In this document: in pieces, positions 22,907-31,803 of the stretch | How the letters are laid out: each line of letters starts with the position of its first letter | Position numbering within the stretch: the first letter of the stretch is position 1 | Assembly (NCBI RefSeq): GCF_900199435.1 | Contig: NZ_OAML01000003.1 | Span: 1,071,166-1,135,165 of the forward strand | Direction: 5' to 3' | Length of the DNA: 64,000 bases | From: Pygmaiobacter massiliensis | GTDB taxonomy: Bacteria; Bacillota; Clostridia; Oscillospirales; Ruminococcaceae | Made by a program: the position numbers and the translations under genes | Notes under the pieces: generated by a model | Database searches by the model: none | The model's input: only the letters and a program-made list of their open reading frames with translations | What the model was told of the DNA's origin: nothing

Positions 22907-23347
22907 CTATTTGCGGTATTTTTGGCTCTGGGCGACCGCCATTGCATCGCATCGCTCATTTTCTGCATGCCCTGCATGGCCTTTAATCCACTGATATTTT
23001 AAGGTATGGGGCTCGGCAGCGGCAAGCAGTGCTTCCCAAAGGTCACTGTTTAGTGCGGGCTTTTTATCCGCTTTGCGCCAGCCATTGCGCTGCCAGCCTT
23101 TGGCCCAGCCTTTCTGTAAGCCATCAATCACGTATTTAGAATCGCTGCAAAGGGTAACCTCACACGGCTCGCGCAACAGTTCCAGTGCACGCAGTACCGC
23201 GGTCAGTTCCATGCGGTTATTGGTGGTTTCAGGCTCACCGCCGCAAAGCTCTTTTTCTACCTGCCGATAACGCAAGATGGCACCCCAGCCGCCAGGGCCT
23301 GGATTTCCACTGCATGCACCGTCCGAAAAAATTGTAACTTGTTTCAT
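22907..23347 (-). CDS. rnhA: ribonuclease HI
   Basis: 146-residue RNase H type 1, which cleaves the RNA strand of RNA-DNA hybrids. The catalytic acids are visible: Asp in [15 protein letters not shown] (about 9), Glu in NNRMELTAV (about 47), Asp in [10 protein letters not shown] (about 69) and the C-terminal Asp in ENERCDAMA (about 134). The handle region ([11 protein letters not shown]) is present as in E. coli RNase HI. GAGGAT lies 3-8 bases before the ATG. It stands alone with its own promoter. Confidence 0.96.
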   Translation of the reverse strand: MKQVTIFSDGACSGNPGPGGWGAILRYRQVEKELCGGEPETTNNRMELTAVLRALELLREPCEVTLCSDSKYVIDGLQKGWAKGWQRNGWRKADKKPALNSDLWEALLAAAEPHTLKYQWIKGHAGHAENERCDAMAVAQSQKYRK

Positions 23348-23400
23348 ATATCCTCAACATTCCTTTTTAATGTGATATTCTTTTTTACATTTATTATTGT

Positions 23401-23429
23401 ATTATATCGGCTTTTTGATTGAAACACAA
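23401..23429 (-). promoter_or_regulatory. promoter of rnhA
   Basis: On the minus strand TTGTGT (23429-23424) and a consensus TATAAT (23406-23401), 17-base spacing. Confidence 0.65.
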
Positions 23430-23519
23430 CTACTGTGCAAAGAGGAGGGAAAGATGGAGAAACGGTGCCCACAGCGCAAGAAAAAAAGTAGGGTCCCCGT
23501 ATGAAAAAAAGATAAAGTG

Positions 23520-23528
23520 TGCTATACT
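23520..23528 (+). promoter_or_regulatory. extended -10 promoter of the RNase J gene
   Basis: TGCTATACT, an extended -10 element without a good -35. It would give a leader of about 200 bases, plausible for an RNase gene that regulates its own mRNA. Confidence 0.5.
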
Positions 23529-23734
23529 ATATACTAATTATTGCACAAGATTTGCTTTTCCGCATTTGACGGATACCCAGCAAGGCTAAATGCGCGGCAA
23601 CGCCGGCGCTTAGATAAAAGACAATAAAATGATTGACCGGGTTAAAAGCGACGCAGCGGAAGTGACCGCATTTTCGGTGGGGAACGGGGGTTCTCCGCCC
23701 ATGTGTATGGCTTTGCCCAAAATTGGAGGACAAA

Positions 23735-25762
23735 ATGGAAAATAATAAAAATGCCGCCCCGGCAAACGGAGCGGCTGTTCAAGGTACCGCTTCGACGAAA
23801 GCGCAGAACAAGCGTAAGTATTACCCCCGCAGACCCAAAGCAGCCCAGCCGGCTGCCCCGGCTGCTGCTGCGGTCGGTGCTGCTGTAACAGAAGAGGCAG
23901 CACAGCCCGAGCGCAAGAACAACCAGCAGCGCGGACGTAGAAATAACCAGCCGAAAAAGAACAATGTGCAAAACCAGCCTGCCGCACAGGCAAACGCAGC
24001 AGCGCAGCAGCAGAAAAATGCAGCGCAGCAAAAGCCCGTACAGCAAAAACAGCCCCGCCAAAACAACCAGCGCGGCCGCGGCCGTAATGGCGGGCAAAAG
24101 AAATCGGCACTTCGCATCATCCCGCTGGGCGGCCTGGGTGAAGTGGGCAAAAACATGACGCTGTACGAATGCAATGGCGATATGTTCTTGGTGGACTGCG
24201 GATCGATGTTCCCGGACGGCGAAATGTTCGGCGTTGACCTCGTTATCCCGGATTTCAGCTATGTGATGGCGAATAAAGATAAAATCAAAGGCATTATCAT
24301 CACCCACGGCCACGAGGACCACATTGGCTCGCTGCCGTATCTGCTCAAACAGATTAACCTGCCCATCTATGCAACCCGTCTTGCTTGCGGGCTCATTGGC
24401 AATAAGCTGGCAGAGCACGGTCTTAAAGCCTCGGCAAAACTCAATGTGATTACGCCGAAGCAGAAGGTTCAGCTTGGCTGCATGAGTGTCACCCCTATCC
24501 GGGTCAACCACTCCATCCCCGATGCAGTCGCGCTTGCCATCGAAACTCCGGCAGGCACCGTAATTCAGACCGGCGACTTTAAAGTAGACTTCACTCCTGT
24601 CAGCGACGAAGTTATCGACCTTGCAGCGTTTGGCGCTTATGGCGACAAAGGCGTGCTGGCTCTGCTTTCGGACTCCACTAACTCCGAGCGTCCGGGCTTT
24701 TCCCGTTCCGAGCGGTCGGTGGGCGCCAGCTTTGCAACCCTGTTTGCAAGAGCAGAGGGCAAACGCATTATCATTGCAACCTTCGCTTCCAACCTGCAGC
24801 GTATTCAGCAGATTATCGATATGGCCGTGAAATACAAGCGCAAGGTGGCAATCTCTGGCCGCAGCATGATTAACAATACCGCAATGGCTTTTGAGCTGGG
24901 TTATCTGAAAGCACCGGAAGGCATTATTGTAGACATCGACCAAATCGGTCGCATTCGCCCCGAAGACCTCGTTATCGTCACCACCGGCAGCCAGGGCGAG
25001 CCGCTTTCTGCGCTCTCTCGTATGTCCGGCGGAAGCCACCGCAATGTGCGGGTTGGAAGCGGCGATTTCATTATTATTTCGGCCACCCCCATTCCGGGCA
25101 ATGAGAAGATGGTTACCAAAGTAATCAACAGCTTGATGAAGCTGGGTGCTGAGGTTATTTACGAGAGCATGTATGACATCCATACCTCGGGCCACGCCTA
25201 CCAGGAAGAGCAGAAACTGCTGCTGAGCCTGACCAAACCGAAATTTTTCATTCCTGTTCACGGTGAGTATAAGCACCTCAAAAAACATGCTCTTACCGCC
25301 GAGGATACCGGCATTCCCGCCAAAAATATCCTGATTGCAGATATCGGTGATGTTATCCGGCTGACCGATGATGCCATCGGCATCGAGGACACTGTGCCGG
25401 CAGGCCGCGTACTGGTCGATGGGCTTGGCGTTGGCGATGTTGGCAGCGTAGTGCTGCGCGACCGCCGCCACCTTTCGGAGGACGGCCTGATTATGGCAGT
25501 TGCAGCGGTGGACAGCATGACTGGCTCTCTTGTTTCCGGCCCGGACATTGTCTCGCGCGGATTCGTTTATATGAAAGAGGCCGAAGATTTGATTCGTGAG
25601 GCAAAAACCCTTGTGAAAGAAATCATTGATAAGAACGAGGCAGAGTTCCAGCGCCGCAACCCCGAAGAGCTGCGCGGCGCAGTGCGGGACGGTCTTTCTA
25701 CGCTGATGTATCGCCGAACCCGCCGCAGCCCCATGATTCTGCCGGTGATTTTGGAAGTTTAA
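23735..25762 (+). CDS. rnj: ribonuclease J with long disordered N-terminal extension
   Basis: 675-residue metallo-beta-lactamase/beta-CASP ribonuclease (5'-3' exo- and endonuclease in mRNA decay and rRNA maturation). The catalytic core starts near residue 124 (ALRIIPLGGLGEVGKNM). Metal-site motifs are HGHEDHIG (about 194-201), RVNHSIPDA, TGDFK and SDSTN; beta-CASP motifs include SGRSM and TTGSQGEP; the C-terminal SGHA and HGEYKHL follow. Typical RNase J is about 555 residues; the extra ~120 N-terminal residues are almost entirely Asn, Gln, Ala, Pro, Lys and Arg with RGR repeats, so they are probably disordered and RNA-binding. GGAGG precedes the ATG by 5 bases. Confidence 0.95.
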   Translation: MENNKNAAPANGAAVQGTASTKAQNKRKYYPRRPKAAQPAAPAAAAVGAAVTEEAAQPERKNNQQRGRRNNQPKKNNVQNQPAAQANAAAQQQKNAAQQKPVQQKQPRQNNQRGRGRNGGQKKSALRIIPLGGLGEVGKNMTLYECNGDMFLVDCGSMFPDGEMFGVDLVIPDFSYVMANKDKIKGIIITHGHEDHIGSLPYLLKQINLPIYATRLACGLIGNKLAEHGLKASAKLNVITPKQKVQLGCMSVTPIRVNHSIPDAVALAIETPAGTVIQTGDFKVDFTPVSDEVIDLAAFGAYGDKGVLALLSDSTNSERPGFSRSERSVGASFATLFARAEGKRIIIATFASNLQRIQQIIDMAVKYKRKVAISGRSMINNTAMAFELGYLKAPEGIIVDIDQIGRIRPEDLVIVTTGSQGEPLSALSRMSGGSHRNVRVGSGDFIIISATPIPGNEKMVTKVINSLMKLGAEVIYESMYDIHTSGHAYQEEQKLLLSLTKPKFFIPVHGEYKHLKKHALTAEDTGIPAKNILIADIGDVIRLTDDAIGIEDTVPAGRVLVDGLGVGDVGSVVLRDRRHLSEDGLIMAVAAVDSMTGSLVSGPDIVSRGFVYMKEAEDLIREAKTLVKEIIDKNEAEFQRRNPEELRGAVRDGLSTLMYRRTRRSPMILPVILEV

Positions 25763-25809
25763 TGATGGCATAAACGGGGCCGCTTTGTCATTCTTTGGGA
25801 GAACTGCGC

Positions 25810-27771
25810 ATGAAAAAACAGTTTATTACAACCGATTTTGCAATCGTGCTGCTGTCAGTGGCGTGTGGCGGGCTGGCCCTGCTGCTCGCCCTGGCAAGCC
25901 CGGCACTGTTTGTGGTAGCGCTTGTTGTGCTGGGTGCTGTGGGGCTTGTACTAACCCTTAACATTTACCGAATGCGCAAAACAATCGCTAATATTTTGCA
26001 TGGTGCGGGCTACGATGACAGTGTTACCCAGATGTCCCTTGCACGCCTTACCATGCCGGTGCTGATTCTTTCGGGCAAAAGCATTGTTTGGTATAACGAT
26101 GCATTTTTAAATGATGTCATGCACGGCAAAGAGACTTATCTGCAAAGTATTTACCGCGTACTGCCAGGGTTCGACGCCGAAAAAATCTCGGCGCCGGGCG
26201 GGCAGGCACTGGAGGCAAATGGCCGGGGCTTTACGGTACAGGGGACCGGTGCCTTCAGCGGAGATGGCCTGTACATTGCTTACTTTACAGAAGATACCGA
26301 CCTAAAGCAGCGAGCCGCAGAATACAGCCTTTCGCGCCCGGTGGTGATGCGCATTGTTGTGGATACTTATGATGAGGTGCTCAAAGAGCTGAAAGACAGC
26401 GAGAAAGCGCGCATTAGCAGCGAAATTGACAGCGTATTCGAAACTTTTATCGAAGCGACTACCGGTTTTTTGCAGCGCACCTCAGCGTCGCGCTACATAG
26501 CGGTTATGGAAGAGCAAAACTTTGCGAAAATTGTAGAGAGCCGGTTCGACATCCTCGATAAAATGCGGGACGTCGGTACCGAAACAGGCATCGTGACGCT
26601 TTCCATTGGCGTTGGCCGGGGCGGAAAAGGCTTCCGGGAATGTCTGGAGATGGCGGATTCTGCACTGGATATGGCCCTGGGACGCGGCGGAGATCAGGCT
26701 GCTGTAAAATCTCCGGAAGGATTTGAATTCTACGGCGGCGTTTCGCGTAGCGTAGAAAAACGCACAAAAGTAAAAAGCCGTATTGTTGCAACAGCACTGC
26801 GCGATATTATTGCGCAAAGCGACAGCGTGCTGATTATGGGTCACCGTATGACCGATTTGGATGCGATGGGGGCCGCTATCGGTGTGCTGCGTATCTGTAA
26901 AATTCTCGATAAGCCCGCAGCTATTGTAGTTGACCGCTCGCGTACGCTTGCAACGAGCGTCATTGACCGCATGTGCCAAAATGGCTATGGCGAAGATTTT
27001 GTTTCGGTGCAGGATGCACTGGACGGAGTGACTACCTCTACGCTGCTTATCGTTGTGGATACCCATATTCCGACGCTGCTCGAATCGGTTGAAATTTACG
27101 AGCGAGTGCAAAACGTCGTGGTCATTGACCATCACCGTAAGATGGTCGGCCACATCGACAATGCTGTTATCTTTTATCACGAGCCGTATGCTTCTTCTGC
27201 CAGCGAACTGGTGGCAGAGCTGTTGCAATATACCGGCGGCAGGGAAGAGAAACCCACCCCGCTGGAAGCGGAAGCGTTGCTGGGCGGCATTATGCTGGAC
27301 ACCCGCGATTTTGCCATCAATGCCGGTGTGCGCACCTTTGAGGCCGCCGCTTACCTGCGCCGCATGGGCGCACAAACCCAAAACGTGAAGCATCTGTTCG
27401 ACGGTTCGCTGGAATGCTATGAAGCAAAGGCAAAGCTGGTTGCACAGGCGAAGATTTACAAAGGCTGTGCCATTGTAGCGGCAGAGCAGGTCGAATCCGA
27501 CTCTGCGGTTGTAATACCGCAGGCGGCGAATGATCTGCTTGCCATCGAAGGGGTACAGGCAAGCTTTGTGGCAGTGGATACCGGCAACGGTATTATGATT
27601 TCGGCTCGCAGTATGGGCGAAGTGAACGTACAGCTCATTATGGAAAAACTGGGGGGTGGCGGCCATTTAATGATGGCAGGTGCACAGCTTCAGGATGTGA
27701 GCATGGAAAAAACAAAAAGCTATTTGATGGCTGCGATTGATGAATATCGCACCAATCAGAATAAAGAATAA
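25810..27771 (+). CDS. gdpP: cyclic-di-AMP phosphodiesterase, GdpP family
   Basis: 653-residue membrane phosphodiesterase (GdpP/YybT), which hydrolyses c-di-AMP to pApA. Two N-terminal membrane helices (about 8-58) are followed by a PAS-like segment, a degenerate GGDEF domain (about 165-300, ending ALGRGGDQAAVKSPEG) and a DHH-DHHA1 domain. The DHH motifs are GHRMTDLDAMG (about 336), VVDTHIP, VIDHHRK (about 440) and GGGGHLMMAGAQ near the end. The ATG at 25810 is 8 bases after GGGAG; the TTG at 25795 has no such site. The order gdpP-rplI-dnaB is the Bacillus arrangement. It lies 47 bases after the RNase J gene and is probably co-transcribed. Confidence 0.95.
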   Translation: MKKQFITTDFAIVLLSVACGGLALLLALASPALFVVALVVLGAVGLVLTLNIYRMRKTIANILHGAGYDDSVTQMSLARLTMPVLILSGKSIVWYNDAFLNDVMHGKETYLQSIYRVLPGFDAEKISAPGGQALEANGRGFTVQGTGAFSGDGLYIAYFTEDTDLKQRAAEYSLSRPVVMRIVVDTYDEVLKELKDSEKARISSEIDSVFETFIEATTGFLQRTSASRYIAVMEEQNFAKIVESRFDILDKMRDVGTETGIVTLSIGVGRGGKGFRECLEMADSALDMALGRGGDQAAVKSPEGFEFYGGVSRSVEKRTKVKSRIVATALRDIIAQSDSVLIMGHRMTDLDAMGAAIGVLRICKILDKPAAIVVDRSRTLATSVIDRMCQNGYGEDFVSVQDALDGVTTSTLLIVVDTHIPTLLESVEIYERVQNVVVIDHHRKMVGHIDNAVIFYHEPYASSASELVAELLQYTGGREEKPTPLEAEALLGGIMLDTRDFAINAGVRTFEAAAYLRRMGAQTQNVKHLFDGSLECYEAKAKLVAQAKIYKGCAIVAAEQVESDSAVVIPQAANDLLAIEGVQASFVAVDTGNGIMISARSMGEVNVQLIMEKLGGGGHLMMAGAQLQDVSMEKTKSYLMAAIDEYRTNQNKE

Positions 27772-27777
27772 TCTCTC

Positions 27778-27789
27778 TGCACCGGTGCA
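27778..27789. repeat. perfect 12-bp palindrome in the gdpP-rplI gap
   Basis: TGCACCGGTGCA, fully self-complementary, in the short gap before rplI. It is followed by CAGGC...GCCTG, which can form a second hairpin. It may be part of the rplI leader or a protein site. Confidence 0.4.
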
Positions 27790-27844
27790 GGCTCTGCCGA
27801 AGGGCTGCCTGCGTCAGCGCAGTGTTCAGAAAGGAAGAACTCAA

Positions 27845-28288
27845 ATGAAAGTCGTACTCAAACAGGATGTCAAAGGCATCGGTAAAAAAGATCAGCTGGT
27901 GGAAGTATCTGACGGCTATGGCCGCAATTTTCTTCTGCCCCGTAAACTTGCGGTAGAAGCTTCTGCTTCTGCGGTGAATGATATCAAAAACAAAGAGAGT
28001 GCAAAACAGCACCACGCAGAGGTGGAGCTGGAAGAAGCCAAAGCGGCAGCGGCAAAAATTGACGGCAAGACCGTGACGCTGCATGCCAAAGCAGGCCAGG
28101 GGGGCCGCTTGTTTGGCGCTGTTACAGCAAAAGACATTGCCGAGGCTGTGGAAAAACAGCTGGGCCAGCAGATGGATAAACGCAAATTTGTGCTGGACCA
28201 CGAAATTAAAAACTATGGCCGTTATGAAATTGCGGTAAAAGTTTACCCGGGCGTCAGCGCAAAGCTGGCGGTCGCAGTAGAAGAATAA
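27845..28288 (+). CDS. rplI: 50S ribosomal protein L9
   Basis: 147 residues, normal length. The family start MKVVLKQDVKGIGKKDQLVEV with DGYGRNFLLPRKLA identifies the N-terminal 23S rRNA-binding domain. A long connecting helix (about 45-75, rich in Ala, Glu and Lys) and the C-terminal domain (GRLFGAVTAKDIAEAV) follow. AAAGGAAG precedes the ATG at 27845 by about 8 bases; earlier in-frame codons add residues foreign to L9. Confidence 0.97.
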   Translation: MKVVLKQDVKGIGKKDQLVEVSDGYGRNFLLPRKLAVEASASAVNDIKNKESAKQHHAEVELEEAKAAAAKIDGKTVTLHAKAGQGGRLFGAVTAKDIAEAVEKQLGQQMDKRKFVLDHEIKNYGRYEIAVKVYPGVSAKLAVAVEE

Positions 28289-28293
28289 ACGTT

Positions 28294-28390
28294 CTGCCGT
28301 GCTGATATGGCGCGGCAGCGTATGCCCGGCTGCTCATTTTTTGGGGTCTGCCGGGCATCTGCTTTGCAGGTTATAGCCCCATTGCGGGGC
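28294..28390 (+). promoter_or_regulatory. cluster of alternative hairpins between rplI and dnaB
   Basis: Three stable stems occur: CTGCCGTG/CGCGGCAG (28294-28318), ATGCCCGGC/GCCGGGCAT (28322-28358) and GCCCC/GGGGC (28376-28390). A fourth stem, GCAGC/GCTGC (28315-28333) followed by TCATTTTTT, uses bases of the first two and would look like a terminator. The mutually exclusive pairing resembles an attenuator. Confidence 0.45.
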
Positions 28391-28454
28391 GGCAGCCCTG
28401 ACGATGATTCACCCTTCGGTTTCAAAAAATCCAATCGAAAAGCAGGAACAATTT

Positions 28455-29837
28455 ATGGACAACCTCTCTTTCACACTTGAAAGTCTTGGCATCAATCTGC
28501 CTTACAATATGGAAGCCGAACAAGCGGTGCTGGGTGCAGCGCTGCTTTCTGGCGACTGTGTGCCGCTGCTCATTGAAAAGCTGCGTCCGGAGCATTTCTA
28601 TTCTCGTCAAAACGGCGAGATTTTCAGTCAGCTGATTCGTCTTTTTACCGGCGGCGGTGCGATTGATTTTGTCACGGTACTTACCGCAGTGACAGGTGCT
28701 GGCGTTTTTGGCTCTGCAGACGAGGCAAAGGTGTACCTCACGGCACTTGCAGAAACTGTGCCCTCGATTTCCAACATTCCGACCTATGCGGATATGGTCT
28801 ATGAAAAGTATCTCATCCGTCAGCTGATGAATGCCGCCAAAGACATTCTTGCGCAGTCGAATGAGGAATCGGACGCGGACATTTTGCTGGAAGCCGCCGA
28901 GCAGAAAATCTATGAGATTCGCTCTGGTCGCGACCAAAGCGCCATGCAGCCAATCTCCAGCACAATCATTGAGACCTATTCTCATTTGCAGCAGATTTCA
29001 GGTCCCGACCGTGACAAGTTCCTCGGCATCCCGACAGGCTTTACCTATCTTGATAAAATGCTGACCGGCCTTGGACGAAGCGACCTTATTATTCTGGCGG
29101 CTCGCCCCGGTATGGGTAAAACCAGCTTTGCGCTGAACATTGCCACCAATGTGGCGAAAAAGCAAAAGCTGCCGGTTGCAATTTTCTCGCTTGAGATGAC
29201 AAAAGACCAGTTGACGACCCGTATTCTTTCCAGTGAGGCAGGTATCGATAGCCAAAAGCTGCGCACCGGCACGCTTTCGGGCGAAGACTGGGTCGACCTT
29301 GCACAGGCCGGTGATATTCTGGCTCAGACGCACATCTTTATGGACGATACCTCATCGGTTACTGTGCCGGAAATTAAAGCAAAGGTGCGCCGTATCAATC
29401 AAGATCCCCAAAAGCCGGACGTTGGGCTGGTCGTTATTGACTACTTACAGCTCATGAGCTCCGGTAAGCGCAACGAATCCCGCGTACAGGAAATCAGTGA
29501 TATTACCCGTAACCTAAAAATCATGGCAAAAGAGCTGAATGTGCCGGTTATCTGTCTGTCACAGCTCTCTCGTAATACCGAGCGTGGCAGCGGCAGAGAT
29601 CATCGACCGATGCTTTCGGACTTGCGTGATTCCGGCTCAATCGAACAGGACGCGGACTCGGTGCTGTTTTTGTACCGCGAGGCATACTATGACCTCGATG
29701 GTGAAGAAACCAGTGCTGACACCGCGGAATGCATTGTTGCAAAAAACCGACACGGCGAGGTCGGCACCGTAAACCTTGGTTGGGACGGCGCTCATACCCG
29801 CTTCCTCAATTTGGAGTATTCACGCGATGAGTATTAA
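28455..29837 (+). CDS. dnaB: replicative DNA helicase DnaB
   Basis: 460-residue replicative helicase (DnaC in Bacillus naming). The N-terminal domain begins NLPYNMEAEQAVLGAALL. The C-terminal RecA-like domain has Walker A ARPGMGKTSFAL (about 215), Walker B LVVIDYLQLM (about 325) and the arginine-finger region (RDSGSIEQDADSVLFLYR). The ATG at 28455 is chosen because the protein then starts as in homologues and AGGA lies about 8 bases upstream; the ATG at 28404 has neither. It overlaps tilS by 11 bases. Confidence 0.97.
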   Translation: MDNLSFTLESLGINLPYNMEAEQAVLGAALLSGDCVPLLIEKLRPEHFYSRQNGEIFSQLIRLFTGGGAIDFVTVLTAVTGAGVFGSADEAKVYLTALAETVPSISNIPTYADMVYEKYLIRQLMNAAKDILAQSNEESDADILLEAAEQKIYEIRSGRDQSAMQPISSTIIETYSHLQQISGPDRDKFLGIPTGFTYLDKMLTGLGRSDLIILAARPGMGKTSFALNIATNVAKKQKLPVAIFSLEMTKDQLTTRILSSEAGIDSQKLRTGTLSGEDWVDLAQAGDILAQTHIFMDDTSSVTVPEIKAKVRRINQDPQKPDVGLVVIDYLQLMSSGKRNESRVQEISDITRNLKIMAKELNVPVICLSQLSRNTERGSGRDHRPMLSDLRDSGSIEQDADSVLFLYREAYYDLDGEETSADTAECIVAKNRHGEVGTVNLGWDGAHTRFLNLEYSRDEY

Positions 29838-31179
29838 AGCAAAAGTATCGGATACCATTGCTGCTTGGCGGCTGATTCGCAGCGGAGAAATTGTGATTGC
29901 GGCAGTGTCAGGCGGTGCAGATTCGGTTGCGATGTTCCATCTGCTGCACGACCTTTCGCAGAAGCAGGACTTTCGGCTGCTGGCAGCTCATGTAAATCAT
30001 GGGCTGCGCGGGGCTGCCGCAGATGCGGATGAAACATTTGTACGGCAGCTTTGCGAAAATGCCGACGTGCCGCTTTTTGTATGCCACGCCGACCTTGCCG
30101 CGAAGGGGAAAACATCCGAAAATGATGCGCGCGAGGCGCGGTATGCTTTTTTTGACCAGCTTGCAAAAGAGCAGGGGGCAAAGGTTGCTACCGCACATAC
30201 CCTCACCGACAATGCTGAGACGGTATTGCTGCGGCTTGCCCGTGGTTGTTCACTCGGCGGGGCGGGGGGCATACCCGTACAGCGGGATGTTTTTATTCGC
30301 CCGCTTTTATTTTGCACAAGAGCGGAGGTAGAGCAATATTGTAAGGCGGAAACTCTGAGTTTCGTCACCGACGAAACAAACGCCAGCCTGCAATATGCCC
30401 GTAACCGGGTGCGCCACAAGGTAGCACCTGAACTTGCCCGCATTAACACGCGTGCTGCACAAAACATTGCTTTGTTTGCGCAGGATGCTGCCGAAACCGC
30501 ACAGTACATTGATCAGCAGGCGTGTGCACTGCTGTCAGCGGCGCGTACAGACACCGGCACTGCTGCCGCTAAACTGCGCCGTGCACCTTTGCCGGTGCGT
30601 AAAGCAGCTTTTTGCCAGCTGATGGAACCGTTTTGCACCCCCGACCGTGCCAAGGTGGAAGCTTGCGCAAAAGCGTTGGAAGGTGCAAAAAAAGCACAGC
30701 TGGCGCGTGGACTTAATGTTTTTGCTGCTGTGCGGCAGGGCAGTTTTGTAATTTACCGCGAAGAGCCGGGGCAAACTATCGGGGAACTTGCCCCCGACTT
30801 GCGTGTTTATACAGAGTTTCCGGAACACGGGTTCGAAATTTTAGTGTTACCTGTGGACCAAATGATAAAAAATTGTAAACAAAACAAAAAAGAGTTAAAA
30901 AATTATGCCGATTATGGTATGATAAAAAATAAGCTCGAAAAAGGCGGGGTGTTGCGAACCCGCCGTGCACGGGACCATTTTCGACCGGCAGGACGCGGTG
31001 TTGGCAAGACACTGAAAAAGCTTTTTATCGAAGACGGAGTACCGCTGCCGGAAAGAGACCGGCTGCCTGTGCTTGCATGTGGCAGCGAAGTGCTGTGGGC
31101 TTGGGGATATGGCTTTGCAGAAGATTATGTGCCCGGGTCACAGACGGAGGAAGTCCTGCTTGTTAAAATTGAACCATAG
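29827..31179 (+). CDS. tilS: tRNA(Ile)-lysidine synthase TilS
   Basis: 450-residue enzyme that converts C34 of tRNA-Ile(CAU) to lysidine, so that the tRNA reads AUA. The PP-loop is AAVSGGADSVAM (about residues 21-32), followed by HVNHGLRGAAADADE. The C-terminal substrate-binding domain appears as VLRTRRARDHFRPAG and the family end LWAWGYGFAEDYVP. The ATG at 29827 overlaps the dnaB end by 11 bases, with GGAG 10 bases upstream. The order tilS-hpt-ftsH is the conserved Firmicute order. A short AT-rich, Lys/Asn-rich stretch near residues 350-375 stands out from the flanking composition. Confidence 0.96.
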   Translation: MSIKAKVSDTIAAWRLIRSGEIVIAAVSGGADSVAMFHLLHDLSQKQDFRLLAAHVNHGLRGAAADADETFVRQLCENADVPLFVCHADLAAKGKTSENDAREARYAFFDQLAKEQGAKVATAHTLTDNAETVLLRLARGCSLGGAGGIPVQRDVFIRPLLFCTRAEVEQYCKAETLSFVTDETNASLQYARNRVRHKVAPELARINTRAAQNIALFAQDAAETAQYIDQQACALLSAARTDTGTAAAKLRRAPLPVRKAAFCQLMEPFCTPDRAKVEACAKALEGAKKAQLARGLNVFAAVRQGSFVIYREEPGQTIGELAPDLRVYTEFPEHGFEILVLPVDQMIKNCKQNKKELKNYADYGMIKNKLEKGGVLRTRRARDHFRPAGRGVGKTLKKLFIEDGVPLPERDRLPVLACGSEVLWAWGYGFAEDYVPGSQTEEVLLVKIEP

Positions 31180-31200
31180 AACTTCAGGGGGAAAATAAGG

Positions 31201-31749
31201 ATGCACGAAATGTATAATGATGTTAAAAATGTTTTGCTCAGCGAGGCTGAGCTTTCTGCAAAGGTTGCCGAAATGGGCGCACAGATCAGCAAAGATTATC
31301 AGGGCAAAAACTTGTTGCTGGTTACTGTGCTGAAAGGTGCGGTTGTTTTTCTTACCGATTTGATGCGCGCAATTGACCTGCCCGCGGAGATTGACTTTAT
31401 GGTCGTTTCTTCTTACGGTTCCGGCGTAAAAAGCTCTGGCGTTGTCAAAATTGTAAAAGATCTCGACACCGAGATTGCCGGCCGCGATATTTTGATCGTG
31501 GAGGATATTCTCGATACCGGTATTACGCTGGAGTATCTTACCCAGCTGCTGCGTGACCGCAACCCGGCGAGCATCAAAATTGCGACTCTGCTTGATAAAC
31601 CCGCACGCCGCAAGGCAAACATCCAGGCGGATTACATTGGCTTCTCCATTCCCGACGAATTCGTAATCGGCTATGGTCTCGACTATGATGAAAAGTACCG
31701 CAACCTGCCGTTTATCGGCATTCTCAAACCCGAGGTTTATACGGTTTAA
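31201..31749 (+). CDS. hpt: hypoxanthine phosphoribosyltransferase
   Basis: 182-residue purine salvage enzyme making IMP or GMP from base and PRPP. The PRPP-binding motif is [11 protein letters not shown] (about residues 97-107), with the flexible-loop SSYGSG (about 70) and the LKGAVVF motif near 45. The late [14 protein letters not shown] motif is typical. The start is ATG 31201, 11 bases downstream of AGGGGGA. It lies between tilS and ftsH, as in Bacillus, where TilS and HprT also interact and activate ftsH transcription. Confidence 0.96.
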   Translation: MHEMYNDVKNVLLSEAELSAKVAEMGAQISKDYQGKNLLLVTVLKGAVVFLTDLMRAIDLPAEIDFMVVSSYGSGVKSSGVVKIVKDLDTEIAGRDILIVEDILDTGITLEYLTQLLRDRNPASIKIATLLDKPARRKANIQADYIGFSIPDEFVIGYGLDYDEKYRNLPFIGILKPEVYTV

Positions 31750-31803
31750 GGCTGTTTTCTTTAATAAAGCGGCGAACCATTTGAAATTGGAGTTGAACTG
31801 AAT

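Larger units (their letters stand above)
23348..23734. other. divergent intergenic region between rnhA and the RNase J gene
   Basis: 387 bases holding the rnhA promoter (minus strand) and an extended -10 promoter for the RNase J gene. The latter implies a leader of about 200 bases, which includes GGCAACGCCGG-type short pairings. No gene seen. Confidence 0.55.

Noticed and set aside
23642-25771. 709-residue open frame on the minus strand opposite the RNase J gene
   Set aside because: The plus strand encodes a complete RNase J with all motifs. The antisense frame is a codon-composition shadow with no recognisable domain or start site.
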